64,000 nucleotides of DNA from Streptomyces viridochromogenes. Lineage in GTDB: Bacteria; Actinomycetota; Actinomycetes; Streptomycetales; Streptomycetaceae. Positions 8,411-17,149 of the stretch are shown here, piece by piece. The notes below the pieces were generated by a model. That model was not told where the DNA came from, searched no databases, and saw nothing but the letters and a program-made list of their open reading frames with translations. How positions within the stretch are numbered: the stretch's first letter is position 1; the number at the start of each line of letters is the position of its first letter. Both the position numbers and the translations under genes were made by a program. The stretch is taken from assembly GCF_001270495.1 (NCBI RefSeq), contig NZ_LGUR01000196.1, positions 124,001 to 188,000 on the forward strand, written 5' to 3'.

Positions 8411-10213
8411 CTACACCGCCAGCCGGTCGAGCAGCGCTCCCACGGACCGGCACTCCAGGACGTCCTCCTCGGTCACCGGGCGCCCCAGCTCCCGGCACAG
8501 CCGGGTCGCCAGGCGGATCGCCGTCATGGAGGTCGCACCCCCGTCGAACAGGTCCTCGTCCGGGTGGACCGGACGGCCGAGCAGTGCTTCGGCGACGGAC
8601 AGCGCCGTGTGCAGCGGACCGGCCTGGCCGTCGCCACCACCGCCATGCGCCGGGCCCGCGCCGGTGCCGGGCACGGCCACCGGGGCCGCGGCGGCGGGCA
8701 GCAGGGCCCGTACGGCGTCGTAGTCCACCTTGTCGTTGGGCAGTCGGGGAATCCGGTCGACGACCAGCACGTGCCGGGGGACGAAGGCCGGTGGGAAAGT
8801 GTGCGCGACCGTCTTGGTCACCGTCTCCGCCGAGGGCCGGGTGCCCCCCTCGGCGCTGACGACGGCGCCCAGACCGGTGGCTCTCCCCGTGGCGTCGGTC
8901 AGCGCCACGACGGCCGCCCGGCGCACGCCCTCCATCCGCTCGATCGCCGCCTCGATCTCCGCCGGTTCGATCCGGACTCCGCGGATCTTGACCTGCCGAT
9001 CGCGGCGGCCGACGAAGACGAGCCGGCCGTGCGCGTCACGTCGGGCCAGGTCCCCGGTCAGGTAGACCCGGCGCGGCCGCTCGTCCAGCCGCAGGACCGG
9101 GAAGCACCGTTCGGTCTCCGCGGGCATGCCCAGATAGCCGAGGGCGAGGCCGGCGCCGCCGATCACGATCTCCCCGGTCGCGCCGTCCGGGACGGGCCCG
9201 TGTTGCTCGTCGAGCAGCCAGACATCGGTTCCCGCCACCGGGCGGCCGATCGGGATCTCCGCGCCGTCCTCGGCGGTGACCCGGTGCATGGTGGTGTACG
9301 TGGAGTTCTCCGCGGGCCCGTATCCATGCTGGAGCCGTATCCCCGGATGGCGCTCGCGGCACCGCGTCAGATGGCTCACGGAGTGCCTTTCCCCGCCGGT
9401 GACGAGGAGTTCGACCCCTGCGAAGCAGTCGATGTCGTCGTCGACCAGGGCGTTGAAGACCACGGTGTTGAGGATCATCGCGTTGGCCCCCCGCGCGACC
9501 GCCGCCCGCACCCGGGGCCCGGTCGGGCGCGCCCCGCCCGACAGCACACAGGCGCCGCCGCGGACCAACGGCGTCCACAGCTCCCAGGCGAAGGCGTCCC
9601 ACGCGCTGGAGGCGGCCTGGTAGGTCACCATGCGGCCCGGCACCGTGCAGGCGTCGTCGCCGGCCAGCCGCAGGATGCCCCGGTGCGGCGCCACGACGCC
9701 CTTGGGCGTACCGGTACTGCCCGAGGTGAAGAAGACACACAGGGCGTCCGAGCCGTCGGCCTCCTCCCCGACCGGGCGCACGTCGTCCTTGCGCGTCGGC
9801 GGCGCGGACCGCCCCAGCGCCTCGTCGAGAGTGATCGTTTCCAGCCCTGGGACGGCGGGCAGGTCCCGGTCGGCGACGCACAGACGCAGGGCGTCCAGTC
9901 CGGCGATCCGCTCGAAGCGGCCGGGCGGCCAGTCGGGCGGCACCATCGCGTACGCGGCCCCGCACCAGAGAACGCCCAGCAGCAGCCGCACCGTGTCCGG
10001 GACGCAGTCGGCCCGCACCGCGACGACGTCTCCGCGCCGCACGCCGCGGCCTGCCAGGAACCGCGCACTGCGACGGGCCCCGTCGACCAGATCGCCGTAA
10101 CTGGTGTCGGTGCCCTCGAAGCGCAGCGCCACCGCGTCGGGGGCGCGCCGGGCGTGCACCGCGACCCTTTCATGCACCAGTTCGGGCATCTCCCGTCGTG
10201 GTCCGGACCTCAC
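8411..10213 (-). CDS. NRPS-like adenylation-PCP didomain protein
   Basis: About 600 residues. The adenylation domain has FFTSGSTGTPKGVV (A3) near residue 190, GYGPAENSTY (A5), YLTGDLARRD (A7), GRRDRQVKIRGVRIEP (A8) and the A10 lysine in LPNDKVDY. A peptidyl carrier domain follows with the phosphopantetheine serine in FDGGATSMTAI near residue 570. By hand alignment the specificity residues read about D-A-W-N-V-G-T-Y; the Asp suggests an alpha-amino acid but I cannot name it. No condensation domain is present. GTG 10213 has AGGAG close by; ATG 10189 is the alternative. It faces the SDR/KSIII operon across a shared SARP box, so it may load the acyl group that the KSIII-like enzyme transfers. Confidence 0.88.
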   Translation of the reverse strand: MRSGPRREMPELVHERVAVHARRAPDAVALRFEGTDTSYGDLVDGARRSARFLAGRGVRRGDVVAVRADCVPDTVRLLLGVLWCGAAYAMVPPDWPPGRFERIAGLDALRLCVADRDLPAVPGLETITLDEALGRSAPPTRKDDVRPVGEEADGSDALCVFFTSGSTGTPKGVVAPHRGILRLAGDDACTVPGRMVTYQAASSAWDAFAWELWTPLVRGGACVLSGGARPTGPRVRAAVARGANAMILNTVVFNALVDDDIDCFAGVELLVTGGERHSVSHLTRCRERHPGIRLQHGYGPAENSTYTTMHRVTAEDGAEIPIGRPVAGTDVWLLDEQHGPVPDGATGEIVIGGAGLALGYLGMPAETERCFPVLRLDERPRRVYLTGDLARRDAHGRLVFVGRRDRQVKIRGVRIEPAEIEAAIERMEGVRRAAVVALTDATGRATGLGAVVSAEGGTRPSAETVTKTVAHTFPPAFVPRHVLVVDRIPRLPNDKVDYDAVRALLPAAAAPVAVPGTGAGPAHGGGGDGQAGPLHTALSVAEALLGRPVHPDEDLFDGGATSMTAIRLATRLCRELGRPVTEEDVLECRSVGALLDRLAV

Positions 10214-10303
10214 GGGCTCCTGCTTTCGCTGGGGCGGTTGCTGCCTCACCACACTGACCTCCCGGGTGACGGTTCCACAGACGGTGCAGCCTGGCCCGGC
10301 CGG

Positions 10304-10321
10304 TTCGAGCACCCGTCGAGT
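10304..10321 (+). promoter_or_regulatory. SARP-type box, two heptamers 11 bp apart
   Basis: TTCGAGC and GTCGAGT start at 10304 and 10315. The site lies between the divergent A-PCP and SDR genes and shares pattern and spacing with the other boxes in the cluster. Confidence 0.7.
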
Positions 10322-10420
10322 CGACTCCGGCTGGACCGGGCCTCGAAGGCGGAGCACCACGCTCGTCGGGCCGGAGCGGCAGCGCAGCAACGCCGCTCCA
10401 CCGTCGTGGGGAGGACCGCA

Positions 10421-11179
10421 ATGGACTTGGGACTGACCGACCGCACCGTGCTGGTGACCGGGGCCACCCGTGGCATCGGCCGCGCGGTCGCACACGCCAT
10501 GGCCGCCGAGGGCGCGCGCGTGGTGGTCACCTATCGCCGGGCCAAGGAAGCCGCGGACCTTCTGGTCGCCGACCTCGGCGGCCCCGACCGGGCACTGGCC
10601 GTGCGGTACGCGCTCGACGAGCCGGACTCCCTCGACGAGGCCGTCAGCGAGGCGGCCCGGTGGCGGGGATCCGTGGACGTTCTGGTCGCCAACGCCCACC
10701 AGCGGGCGGCCCGCAGGCCACCCGGCACACGGTTCGAGGATGTCCCGTCCGCCGAGTGGGGCGCGTCCCTGAGCCACAATCTGGCCGGCACGGTACGCAC
10801 GGCACAGCAGGTGCTGCGCGGCATGCGGGAACGCGGCTGGGGCCGGATCGTCCTGCTGTCCTCCCACCTCGCCACCCACGGACGATCCGGTCAGGAGGTG
10901 TACGGCGCGGGCAAGGCCGCCCTGCACGGGCTGGCCCGAAGCCTCGCCTGGGAGACGGGCCCGGACGGCGTGCTCGTGAACGTGGTCGCGCCCGGCCTCA
11001 CCCTCACCGAGGGCGTGTTGGAGGCGCTGCCCGGGGCGGTGCGCGAGCAAGAGCGGGAGCGGACACCCACGGGTCGGCTGTCGGCGCCCGACGCCGTCGC
11101 CGCGGCCGTGGTGTTCCTGGCCTCGGGCGCCAACGCCAACATCAGCGGCCAGGTGCTGCACGTCGACGGCGGGCGCTGA
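10421..11179 (+). CDS. short-chain dehydrogenase/reductase
   Basis: The 252-residue SDR has the NAD(P) motif VTGATRGIG near residue 11, the catalytic serine in LLSSHLATHG and Tyr-x-x-x-Lys in VYGAGKA near residue 165. GGGGAGGA precedes the ATG. It opens a six-gene plus-strand operon running to 17078 and is divergent from the A-PCP gene. It could act on the PCP-bound acyl group, on a sugar or on the polyketide; sequence alone does not decide. Confidence 0.88.
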   Translation: MDLGLTDRTVLVTGATRGIGRAVAHAMAAEGARVVVTYRRAKEAADLLVADLGGPDRALAVRYALDEPDSLDEAVSEAARWRGSVDVLVANAHQRAARRPPGTRFEDVPSAEWGASLSHNLAGTVRTAQQVLRGMRERGWGRIVLLSSHLATHGRSGQEVYGAGKAALHGLARSLAWETGPDGVLVNVVAPGLTLTEGVLEALPGAVREQERERTPTGRLSAPDAVAAAVVFLASGANANISGQVLHVDGGR

Positions 11180-11215
11180 GACCCGCGGACCGGACCGAGC
11201 GATCAGGAGAGGGCC

Positions 11216-12247
11216 ATGCAGGTACAAGACATCTACCTCGACTCGGTGGGCATGTACGTGCCCGAGACCGTCAGCGCCGCAGACGCTGTGGCGCAGGGTC
11301 TCTACGACCCCGGGATGCACGCCGAGACGGGGCTCACCGGTGTGGCCGTGTCACCGGGCGTCTCAGGGCCCGACATGGCGGTCATCGCCGCCGAGCGTGC
11401 CCTGGAGCGGGGCGTGCTCGGGAAGGCCGACATCGACGCCGTGTTCCACGCCTCCTGCTTCCACCAAGGTCCGGACGGGTGGTGTGCCCAGACCTATGTG
11501 CAGCTGAAGGCCGTCGGCCGCGGGGTGCCCGCGTTCGAGGTGAGGCACGGCTGCAACGGCATGTTCGACGCCTTCGAACTGGCCGTCTGCTATCTGCGGG
11601 CGGACGTGGGCCGGGACACCGCGCTGGTCACCATCGGGGACAACCTGGACTCCCCCTTCATCGACCGGTGGCGGTCGGCGCCGTTCCAGCTCATCGGGGA
11701 CGCGGGCGCGGCCGCCGTGCTCTCCGCGCGGGGCGGGTTCGCGCGCCTGCGGTCGGTGGGATCGCTGCTGGTCCAGGAACTGGAGGAGCTGCACCGGGGC
11801 ACCGACCCGCTGTTCCCGCCGCCCGCCACCACCGGACGGGCCCTCGACCTCGGCGCCCGGTCGGCGGACTTCTTCGCCACGTACGACCTCGGCGAGTTCA
11901 ACCGGCTCAGCATCGGCGGGCTGCGCACCCTCGTGGACCGGCTCGTGGCCGAGGCCGGGGCCGACCTCGGCGACATCGCCCGGGTCTCCTACATGAGCGT
12001 GTCACGGGACTTCACCGAGCAGCGGCTGATGGCGCCGCTCGGGCTGCCGATGGAGCGGTCCTGCTGGGAGTACGCCGGGCACGTCGGCCACCTGGGTGCC
12101 GCCGACCATCTGGCCGCTCTGGACCACCTTCTGGACACCGGGGATCTGGCCCCGGGCGATCTGATGCTCATGGTCGGTCTGGCTCCCGGCCTGTCGATCG
12201 GCGGCGCGGTGATCGAGATCGTCGACGCCCCTGCGTGGCGGCGCTGA
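11216..12247 (+). CDS. ketosynthase-III-like acyltransferase (CerJ/CloN2/DpsC type)
   Basis: The 343-residue protein has the FabH fold pattern with the nucleophile Cys113 in RHGCNGMFD. The region where FabH has its catalytic His-Gln-Ala-Asn is SYMSVSRDF here, and a His is found later in GHVGHLGAAD, so the active site differs from a condensing FabH. Such homologues (CerJ of cervimycin, CloN2 of clorobiocin) form esters on sugars rather than C-C bonds; that is known of the family. It sits between an SDR and a 2,3-dehydratase and opposite an A-PCP gene. A starter-unit role like DpsC is the alternative. Confidence 0.82.
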   Translation: MQVQDIYLDSVGMYVPETVSAADAVAQGLYDPGMHAETGLTGVAVSPGVSGPDMAVIAAERALERGVLGKADIDAVFHASCFHQGPDGWCAQTYVQLKAVGRGVPAFEVRHGCNGMFDAFELAVCYLRADVGRDTALVTIGDNLDSPFIDRWRSAPFQLIGDAGAAAVLSARGGFARLRSVGSLLVQELEELHRGTDPLFPPPATTGRALDLGARSADFFATYDLGEFNRLSIGGLRTLVDRLVAEAGADLGDIARVSYMSVSRDFTEQRLMAPLGLPMERSCWEYAGHVGHLGAADHLAALDHLLDTGDLAPGDLMLMVGLAPGLSIGGAVIEIVDAPAWRR

Positions 12248-12357
12248 GCGGCGCACGAAACGGCGCGCGGGCGTTCGTCACCCGGCCGCATCCGCCGGGA
12301 CCACCACGCATCTCGTATTCGGGGCGCCGCGATCCGCCGTCCCGGGAAAGGACCCCC

Positions 12358-13740
12358 ATGCCGTACTCCAGGCCGCAAGACAGCACGGCGACGCAGCGCG
12401 AACCGTTCCACCGCTGGTTCGGCGAACACGCCGGCGCCACCGCCTACCGGGTCAAGGAGGTGCCGCTGGACCAGCTCGACGGCTGGCTGACGGACCCCGC
12501 CACGGGCAACCTGGTCCACCACACGGGCCGCTTCTACCGGGTGGAGGGCCTCACGGTGACCGTCCGGGACGACGACGCTCCGGGGCACACTGCCGACGGG
12601 CTGCCGGCCGAGCGCAGCTGGGCGCAGCCCATCATCGTGCAGCCGGAGATCGGCATCCTGGGCATTCTCGTCAAACGGTTCGACGGGGTCCCGCATCTGC
12701 TGATGCAGGCCAAGATGGAGCCGGGCAACATCAACACGCTCCAGCTGTCGCCGACGGTGCAGGCCACCCGCAGCAACTACACACGGGTGCACCGTGGCAA
12801 GGCGGTGCCGTACCTGGAGTACTTCACCGAGCCCGGGCGCGGGCTGCCGCTCGCCGACGCTCTCCAGTCCGAGCAGGGGTCGTGGTTCCTCGGCAAGCGC
12901 AACCGCAACGTCGTCGTCGAGACGCAGGAGGACGTTCCGGTCCGCGAGGGTTTCCGCTGGTTCTCACCGGAGGAAATGCGTTCGCTGCTGCGGCTGGACA
13001 ACGTCGTCAACATGGACTCGCGCACCGTCCTGGCCGCTTGCTTCCCCGCACCCGCGGACGGGCCCGAGGCCGGTGAGGACTCCTTCCGCGGAGCCCTCGC
13101 CCGGTCGCTCGCGGAGCCGGACCGCACCACCGCGCTGCTCAGCCGGCTCACCCGCATCAAGTCGGCCCGCTCCATGACCCGCCGTCGCATACCGCTCGCC
13201 GAGGTTCCCGACTGGACCCGCGAACGGGACCGCATCGACCGGCTGGACGGCCGCTATTTCTCGGTCCTCGGGGTCCAGGTCGAGGCGGGCGACCGCGAGG
13301 TGCCGCACTGGTCGCAGCCCCTGTTGAAGCCGGCCGGCCGCGGCGTCATCGCCGTGGTGACCCGCCGGGTCGACGGCGTGCTGTGGCTGCTGATGAGGGC
13401 GTGCACCCAGGCCGGCACCTTCGACGTGGCCGAGGTCGGTCCCACCGTGCAGTGCCTGCCCCGCAACCACACCGACGCTTCGCCCCCGTTCCTCGACCTC
13501 GTGCTGTCCGCCCCGCCGGAACGGATCCGGTTCGACACCGTGCACTCGGAGGAGGGCGGCCGTTTCTACCACGCCGAGAACCGCTACCTCGTCGTGGAGG
13601 CCGGGGACGACGTCCCGCTGGAGGCTCCCGACGGTTACCTGTGGGCCACCGCGCGGGACCTGACCGAACTGGTGCGGCACAGCCACTACCTCAACGTCGA
13701 GGCCCGGTGCCTGCTCACCTGCCTGCTCAGCCTGCGGTGA
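12358..13740 (+). CDS. NDP-hexose 2,3-dehydratase (first copy)
   Basis: The 460-residue protein shows the internal duplication typical of this family. Repeat one has QPEIGILGILVKRF, MQAKMEPGN and LSPTVQATRSNY (about residues 85-140); repeat two has WSQPLLKP and VGPTVQCLPRN (about residues 320-370). The enzyme removes the C-2 hydroxyl of NDP-4-keto-6-deoxyhexose, the entry step to 2-deoxysugars. A second copy lies at 59769. The ATG follows GGAAAGGA. Substrate-level difference between the two copies cannot be read from sequence. Confidence 0.93.
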   Translation: MPYSRPQDSTATQREPFHRWFGEHAGATAYRVKEVPLDQLDGWLTDPATGNLVHHTGRFYRVEGLTVTVRDDDAPGHTADGLPAERSWAQPIIVQPEIGILGILVKRFDGVPHLLMQAKMEPGNINTLQLSPTVQATRSNYTRVHRGKAVPYLEYFTEPGRGLPLADALQSEQGSWFLGKRNRNVVVETQEDVPVREGFRWFSPEEMRSLLRLDNVVNMDSRTVLAACFPAPADGPEAGEDSFRGALARSLAEPDRTTALLSRLTRIKSARSMTRRRIPLAEVPDWTRERDRIDRLDGRYFSVLGVQVEAGDREVPHWSQPLLKPAGRGVIAVVTRRVDGVLWLLMRACTQAGTFDVAEVGPTVQCLPRNHTDASPPFLDLVLSAPPERIRFDTVHSEEGGRFYHAENRYLVVEAGDDVPLEAPDGYLWATARDLTELVRHSHYLNVEARCLLTCLLSLR

Positions 13741-13837
13741 CGGCGCACGGCCGCGCAGCCACCGGGAGACGACGACGCATGCGTCACAGCCGTACGAGTG
13801 ACGACCCGACAGCCCGCCACACGCCCAGGAGGAACCA

Positions 13838-14518
13838 GTGACGACGACCGACACGGCTGCCCGGGAGGAGATTCTGGGCGACGTGCACCAGTGGCTGCTG
13901 CGCGAGCACGGCGAGACGGTCGACCCCGACCGGCTGCACCACGTCCGCGCGGAAATCGAGCGGATCGTCCGGGAGGGCGTTCCCGGCGCCCTCGTGGAAC
14001 TCGGCTGCTTCCGCGGAGCGATGACCCTGTGGATCCGCGTGCTCCTGGACACCCTGGGCGACGACCGCCCGGTGCATGTCTTCGACTCCTTCCAAGGTCT
14101 GCCGGACACCACCGAGGAGGACGAGATCGTGATGCCGCTGGGCGCCATGGCCGCGGGCATGGCGGAAGTGGAGGCCACCTTCGCGACCTGGGGGCGCACT
14201 CCCCCGCTGATGTGTCCGGGCTGGTTCGAGGACACCCTGGCCGAAGGACTGCCCGAGAGCATCGCGTTCGGATACCTCGACGGCGACCTCTACACGTCCA
14301 CCCAGGTGTCGCTCGTCGAGTGCGTGCCCCGGCTCGCCCCCGGTGGCGCCCTCATCCTCGACGACTACGCGGATCCCGAGGCCAACCCGAGGACGATCGT
14401 CAAGTTCCCGGGCGTGAAACGGGCTTGTGACGAGTACTTCGGCGTGCCCTCGCCGGTCGAGGCGCTGCCGGGCAAGGGCGACCTCGCCTACGGACGGTAC
14501 GTCAGGCCGCTGCGCTGA
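13838..14518 (+). CDS. TylF/MycF-type O-methyltransferase
   Basis: The 226-residue SAM-dependent enzyme has VELGCFRGAMTLW near residue 50, HVFDSFQGLP near residue 85 and the metal-binding acidic residues in YLDGDLYTST and LILDDYADPE. TylF and MycF methylate sugar hydroxyls of macrolides with Mg2+. In a cluster full of deoxysugar genes a sugar O-methylation is the likely role. It is followed directly (stop TGA then ATG) by the 4-ketoreductase-like gene. AGGAGG precedes its start. Confidence 0.82.
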   Translation: MTTTDTAAREEILGDVHQWLLREHGETVDPDRLHHVRAEIERIVREGVPGALVELGCFRGAMTLWIRVLLDTLGDDRPVHVFDSFQGLPDTTEEDEIVMPLGAMAAGMAEVEATFATWGRTPPLMCPGWFEDTLAEGLPESIAFGYLDGDLYTSTQVSLVECVPRLAPGGALILDDYADPEANPRTIVKFPGVKRACDEYFGVPSPVEALPGKGDLAYGRYVRPLR

Positions 14519-15268
14519 ATGGACATCATCGGCAACGGATTCCTGGCCCGGCACCTGAGGTCCATCGCGCACGGACACCGCGGAGTCGTGGTCGCGGCGG
14601 CCGGTGTCTCGGCCGCCCTGCACACCGCGCCGGAGGCGTTCCGGCGGGAGGCGGACCTCGTCCGCGATCTGGTCCACCGCTGCCGGCGCACCGGCGAGAG
14701 ACTGGTCTTCTTCTCCACGGCGTCCAGCGGCATCTACTCCACGCCCGGGCGGCCCGGCACCGAGGACGGCGAGGTCCGCCCGGCCACCGCCTACGGGCGG
14801 CACAAGCACGCCCTGGAGCAGGAGCTGTCGGCGTCACCGGTGGACTGTCTCGTTCTGCGGCTGGCCCACGTGGTGGGTCCCGCCCAGCCGGCTCACCAGC
14901 TGCTGCCCGCGCTGGCCGCGCAGATCCGCTCCGGCAGCGTGCGCATCTTCCCCGGTGCCCGCCGCGACCTGATCGACGTCGCCGACGTGGTCAGCGTCGT
15001 CGACGCCCTGCTGACCGCGGGCGTCGGCCGGACGATCGTCAACGTGGCGTCGGGGTGCGCCGAGCCCATCGAGCACATCGTGGATCACATCCAGCTCCGG
15101 CTGGGCAGGACGGCACGATGGACCTACGGCACCCCGGTCGTCACCCAGGACATCGACATCACCCGGCTGCGCACCCTGGTGCCGGCCGTGGACGCCATGG
15201 GCTTCGCCCCTGGCTACTTCCGGGCGGTTCTCGACGCATACCTGCCGTCCCCGCAGCTTTCTGCGTGA
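14519..15268 (+). CDS. NAD-dependent epimerase/4-ketoreductase-like sugar enzyme
   Basis: The 249-residue protein begins with an unusual glycine motif, MDIIGNGFLARH, then has FFSTASSGIYS and the catalytic Tyr-x-x-x-Lys in AYGRHKHALEQ. It is shorter than most sugar epimerases (about 320). NDP-4-ketohexose reduction is the likely job. Its ATG starts at the base after the stop of the TylF-like gene and has no clear ribosome binding site, so translation is probably coupled. Confidence 0.75.
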   Translation: MDIIGNGFLARHLRSIAHGHRGVVVAAAGVSAALHTAPEAFRREADLVRDLVHRCRRTGERLVFFSTASSGIYSTPGRPGTEDGEVRPATAYGRHKHALEQELSASPVDCLVLRLAHVVGPAQPAHQLLPALAAQIRSGSVRIFPGARRDLIDVADVVSVVDALLTAGVGRTIVNVASGCAEPIEHIVDHIQLRLGRTARWTYGTPVVTQDIDITRLRTLVPAVDAMGFAPGYFRAVLDAYLPSPQLSA

Positions 15269-15287
15269 CTGACCAGTTGGAGAAAGA

Positions 15288-17078
15288 ATGGTTGATGTGA
15301 TCGTCGCGGGCGGTGGCCCGGTCGGCGTGTTGCTCGCCTGCGAGCTGCGGCTGCACGGCGTCGACGTGGTGGTGCTGGAGAAGGAGCCCGAACCCAGCCC
15401 TCACTCGCGGGCGTTCCGGCTACAGCCGCGCACCATGGAACTACTGGACTACCGGGGCCTCGCCGAGAGGTTCCGGCAGGGGCGCACGCAGTGGCCGAAG
15501 GCTCACTTCGCCGGCCTGCGGCCGCTTCTGGACCTCGGCGCTCTGCCCGGGGAACACCCCTACTCGCTCCTGATACCGCAGGCCGACACCGAGCGGCTGC
15601 TGGCCGGCCGGGCCGCCGAACTGGGCACCGACCTACGGCGCGGCCACCGGCTGACCGGGCTGGCCGAGGCAGCGGACTCGGTCGTGGCGGAGGTGACCGG
15701 CCCCGACGGCCCGTACACCCTGACCGCCTCCTTCCTCGTCGGCTGCGACGGCGGCCGGTCCACCGTGCGCCGCCTGGCCGGCTTCGACTTCCCCGGTACG
15801 GCGGCGAGCGTCACCGCGCTGCTCGGCGACGTGCTCCTGGACGATCCGGAGCAGTTGCCGACGGGCGTTCCCGGCACCCTGCGCACCCCCAGCGGTCTGC
15901 TGATGGCGGTGGCGCTCGAGGATCCCGTGGTGCGGGTCCTCACCACCGAGTTCACCGCGCCCCGCGGCGACACGTCCGCCCCGGTCACCGAGGACGAACT
16001 GCGCGCCGCCGTCGAGCGGGTCACCGGGCACACCGTCGACATCAAGGAGAGCCGCTGGCTGTCACGGTTCAGCGACGCCACCCGGCTGGTGACCGAGTAC
16101 CGCAGGGGGCGGGTCCTGCTCGCGGGGGACGCCGCGCACATCCACTTCCCGATCGGGGCGCAAGGCCTCAACCTCGGCCTGCAGGAGGCCGTCAACCTCG
16201 GCTGGAAACTGGCGGCGACGGTACGGGGCGCGGCACCGAGCGGACTGCTGGACACCTACCACCGGGAACGCCATCCGGTGGCACGCCGCGTGCTGCGGGA
16301 GACGAGCGCCCAGCTCGCCCTGATGAACCCCGACCCGCGCACCGACCCGCTGCGCGAGATCGTCGGTGAGCTCCTGGCCCTGCCGGCGGCCAACCTTCAT
16401 CTGGCGGCCCTGGTCTCCGGGACCGACGTCATCTGCGGGGCACAGGACGGCGCACACCCTTGGGTCGGCCGCCCCGCACCGGCGCTGGCCCTCATGTCGG
16501 CGGACGGCCGCACCCGGATCGCCGAGTTGCTGCACGAGGGCCGGGCGGTGCTGGTCGATCTCGCCGGAGACCTCTCGTCCCCGGCGTACGCCGCGGAGCT
16601 GCGTGACCGGGGCGTCGACGTGGTGCGCGCCGAGGCGGTGGGCGGAGCCGGCGTAGCGGGGCTGCTGGTGCGGCCCGACGGCCATGTCGCGTGGGCGGGG
16701 CCGGTCGGCGATCCGCTGCTGCGGCAGGCGTTGGAGACCTGGTTCGCACCCGCTCCGGACGCAACCACTCGCTCCCGGTTCGAAGACCGAGCAGTAACCG
16801 ACGACAAGAAAGGAACCATCATGGCGGCATTCACGCTTGACGACGCGCGCCGGGTGATGAAGGCGTCCGCCGGCGAGGACGGGACGACGGCCGTCGAGGG
16901 CGACGTCCGCGACGCGTCCTTCTCCGACCTCGGCTACGACTCCCTCGCCCTGTTGGAGGCGGCCTCCCTCATCGAGCGCGAATACGGGGTGAGCCTTCCG
17001 GACGAGGGCCTGGCGGAACTCGGAACCCTGGGACGGCTCGTCGAGTTCGTCAACGAGCGCCTGGCGCCGAAGGTATGA
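15288..17078 (+). CDS. FAD-dependent aromatic hydroxylase in frame with acyl carrier protein
   Basis: The 596-residue frame holds two proteins. Residues 1-511 form a class A flavoprotein hydroxylase: VAGGGPVGV near residue 6, GCDGGRSTVR near 149 and LAGDAAHIHFP near 280. Residues 512-596 are a polyketide ACP. No stop codon separates them; a TAA seen in GCAGTAACC is out of frame. The join RFEDRAVTDDKKGTIM has the look of an intergenic spacer with AAAGGAACC before an internal ATG. It may be expressed as a fusion, as two proteins, or both; a lost stop or a sequencing indel is the alternative. It closes the operon, followed by a 17-bp hairpin. Confidence 0.85.
   Translation: MVDVIVAGGGPVGVLLACELRLHGVDVVVLEKEPEPSPHSRAFRLQPRTMELLDYRGLAERFRQGRTQWPKAHFAGLRPLLDLGALPGEHPYSLLIPQADTERLLAGRAAELGTDLRRGHRLTGLAEAADSVVAEVTGPDGPYTLTASFLVGCDGGRSTVRRLAGFDFPGTAASVTALLGDVLLDDPEQLPTGVPGTLRTPSGLLMAVALEDPVVRVLTTEFTAPRGDTSAPVTEDELRAAVERVTGHTVDIKESRWLSRFSDATRLVTEYRRGRVLLAGDAAHIHFPIGAQGLNLGLQEAVNLGWKLAATVRGAAPSGLLDTYHRERHPVARRVLRETSAQLALMNPDPRTDPLREIVGELLALPAANLHLAALVSGTDVICGAQDGAHPWVGRPAPALALMSADGRTRIAELLHEGRAVLVDLAGDLSSPAYAAELRDRGVDVVRAEAVGGAGVAGLLVRPDGHVAWAGPVGDPLLRQALETWFAPAPDATTRSRFEDRAVTDDKKGTIMAAFTLDDARRVMKASAGEDGTTAVEGDVRDASFSDLGYDSLALLEAASLIEREYGVSLPDEGLAELGTLGRLVEFVNERLAPKV
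16821..17078 (+). CDS. type II polyketide synthase acyl carrier protein (internal start)
   Basis: From the internal ATG the product is 85 residues, the normal length of a free type II ACP. The phosphopantetheine serine is Ser41 in DLGYDSLALLEA, and REYGVSLPD and LVEFVNERL complete the fold. AAAGGAA lies eight bases upstream. It is the only type II PKS ACP in the window, so it must serve the KS pair 26 kb away unless a chromosomal ACP is used. Normally ACP follows KS-beta directly. Confidence 0.85.
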   Translation: MAAFTLDDARRVMKASAGEDGTTAVEGDVRDASFSDLGYDSLALLEAASLIEREYGVSLPDEGLAELGTLGRLVEFVNERLAPKV

Positions 17079-17083
17079 CGTGC

Positions 17084-17124
17084 GCCGACGCCCCCGCGCC
17101 GTTCCCGGGCGCGGGGGCGTCGGC
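17084..17124. terminator. 17-bp GC-rich hairpin between convergent genes
   Basis: GCCGACGCCCCCGCGCC at 17084-17100 is exactly complementary to 17108-17124, with a 7-base loop. It lies just after the ACP stop and before the end of the convergent glycosyltransferase gene, so it can stop transcription from both sides. There is no U-run, as is usual in Streptomyces. Confidence 0.8.
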
Positions 17125-17149
17125 GGGGCGGCCCGCGGGGACGGTGGCG

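Noticed and set aside
8411..11320. Single 969-residue protein covering the A-PCP gene and the opposite SDR
   Set aside because: The upstream part of that minus-strand frame is the shadow of the plus-strand SDR gene, which has full SDR motifs and a good ribosome binding site.
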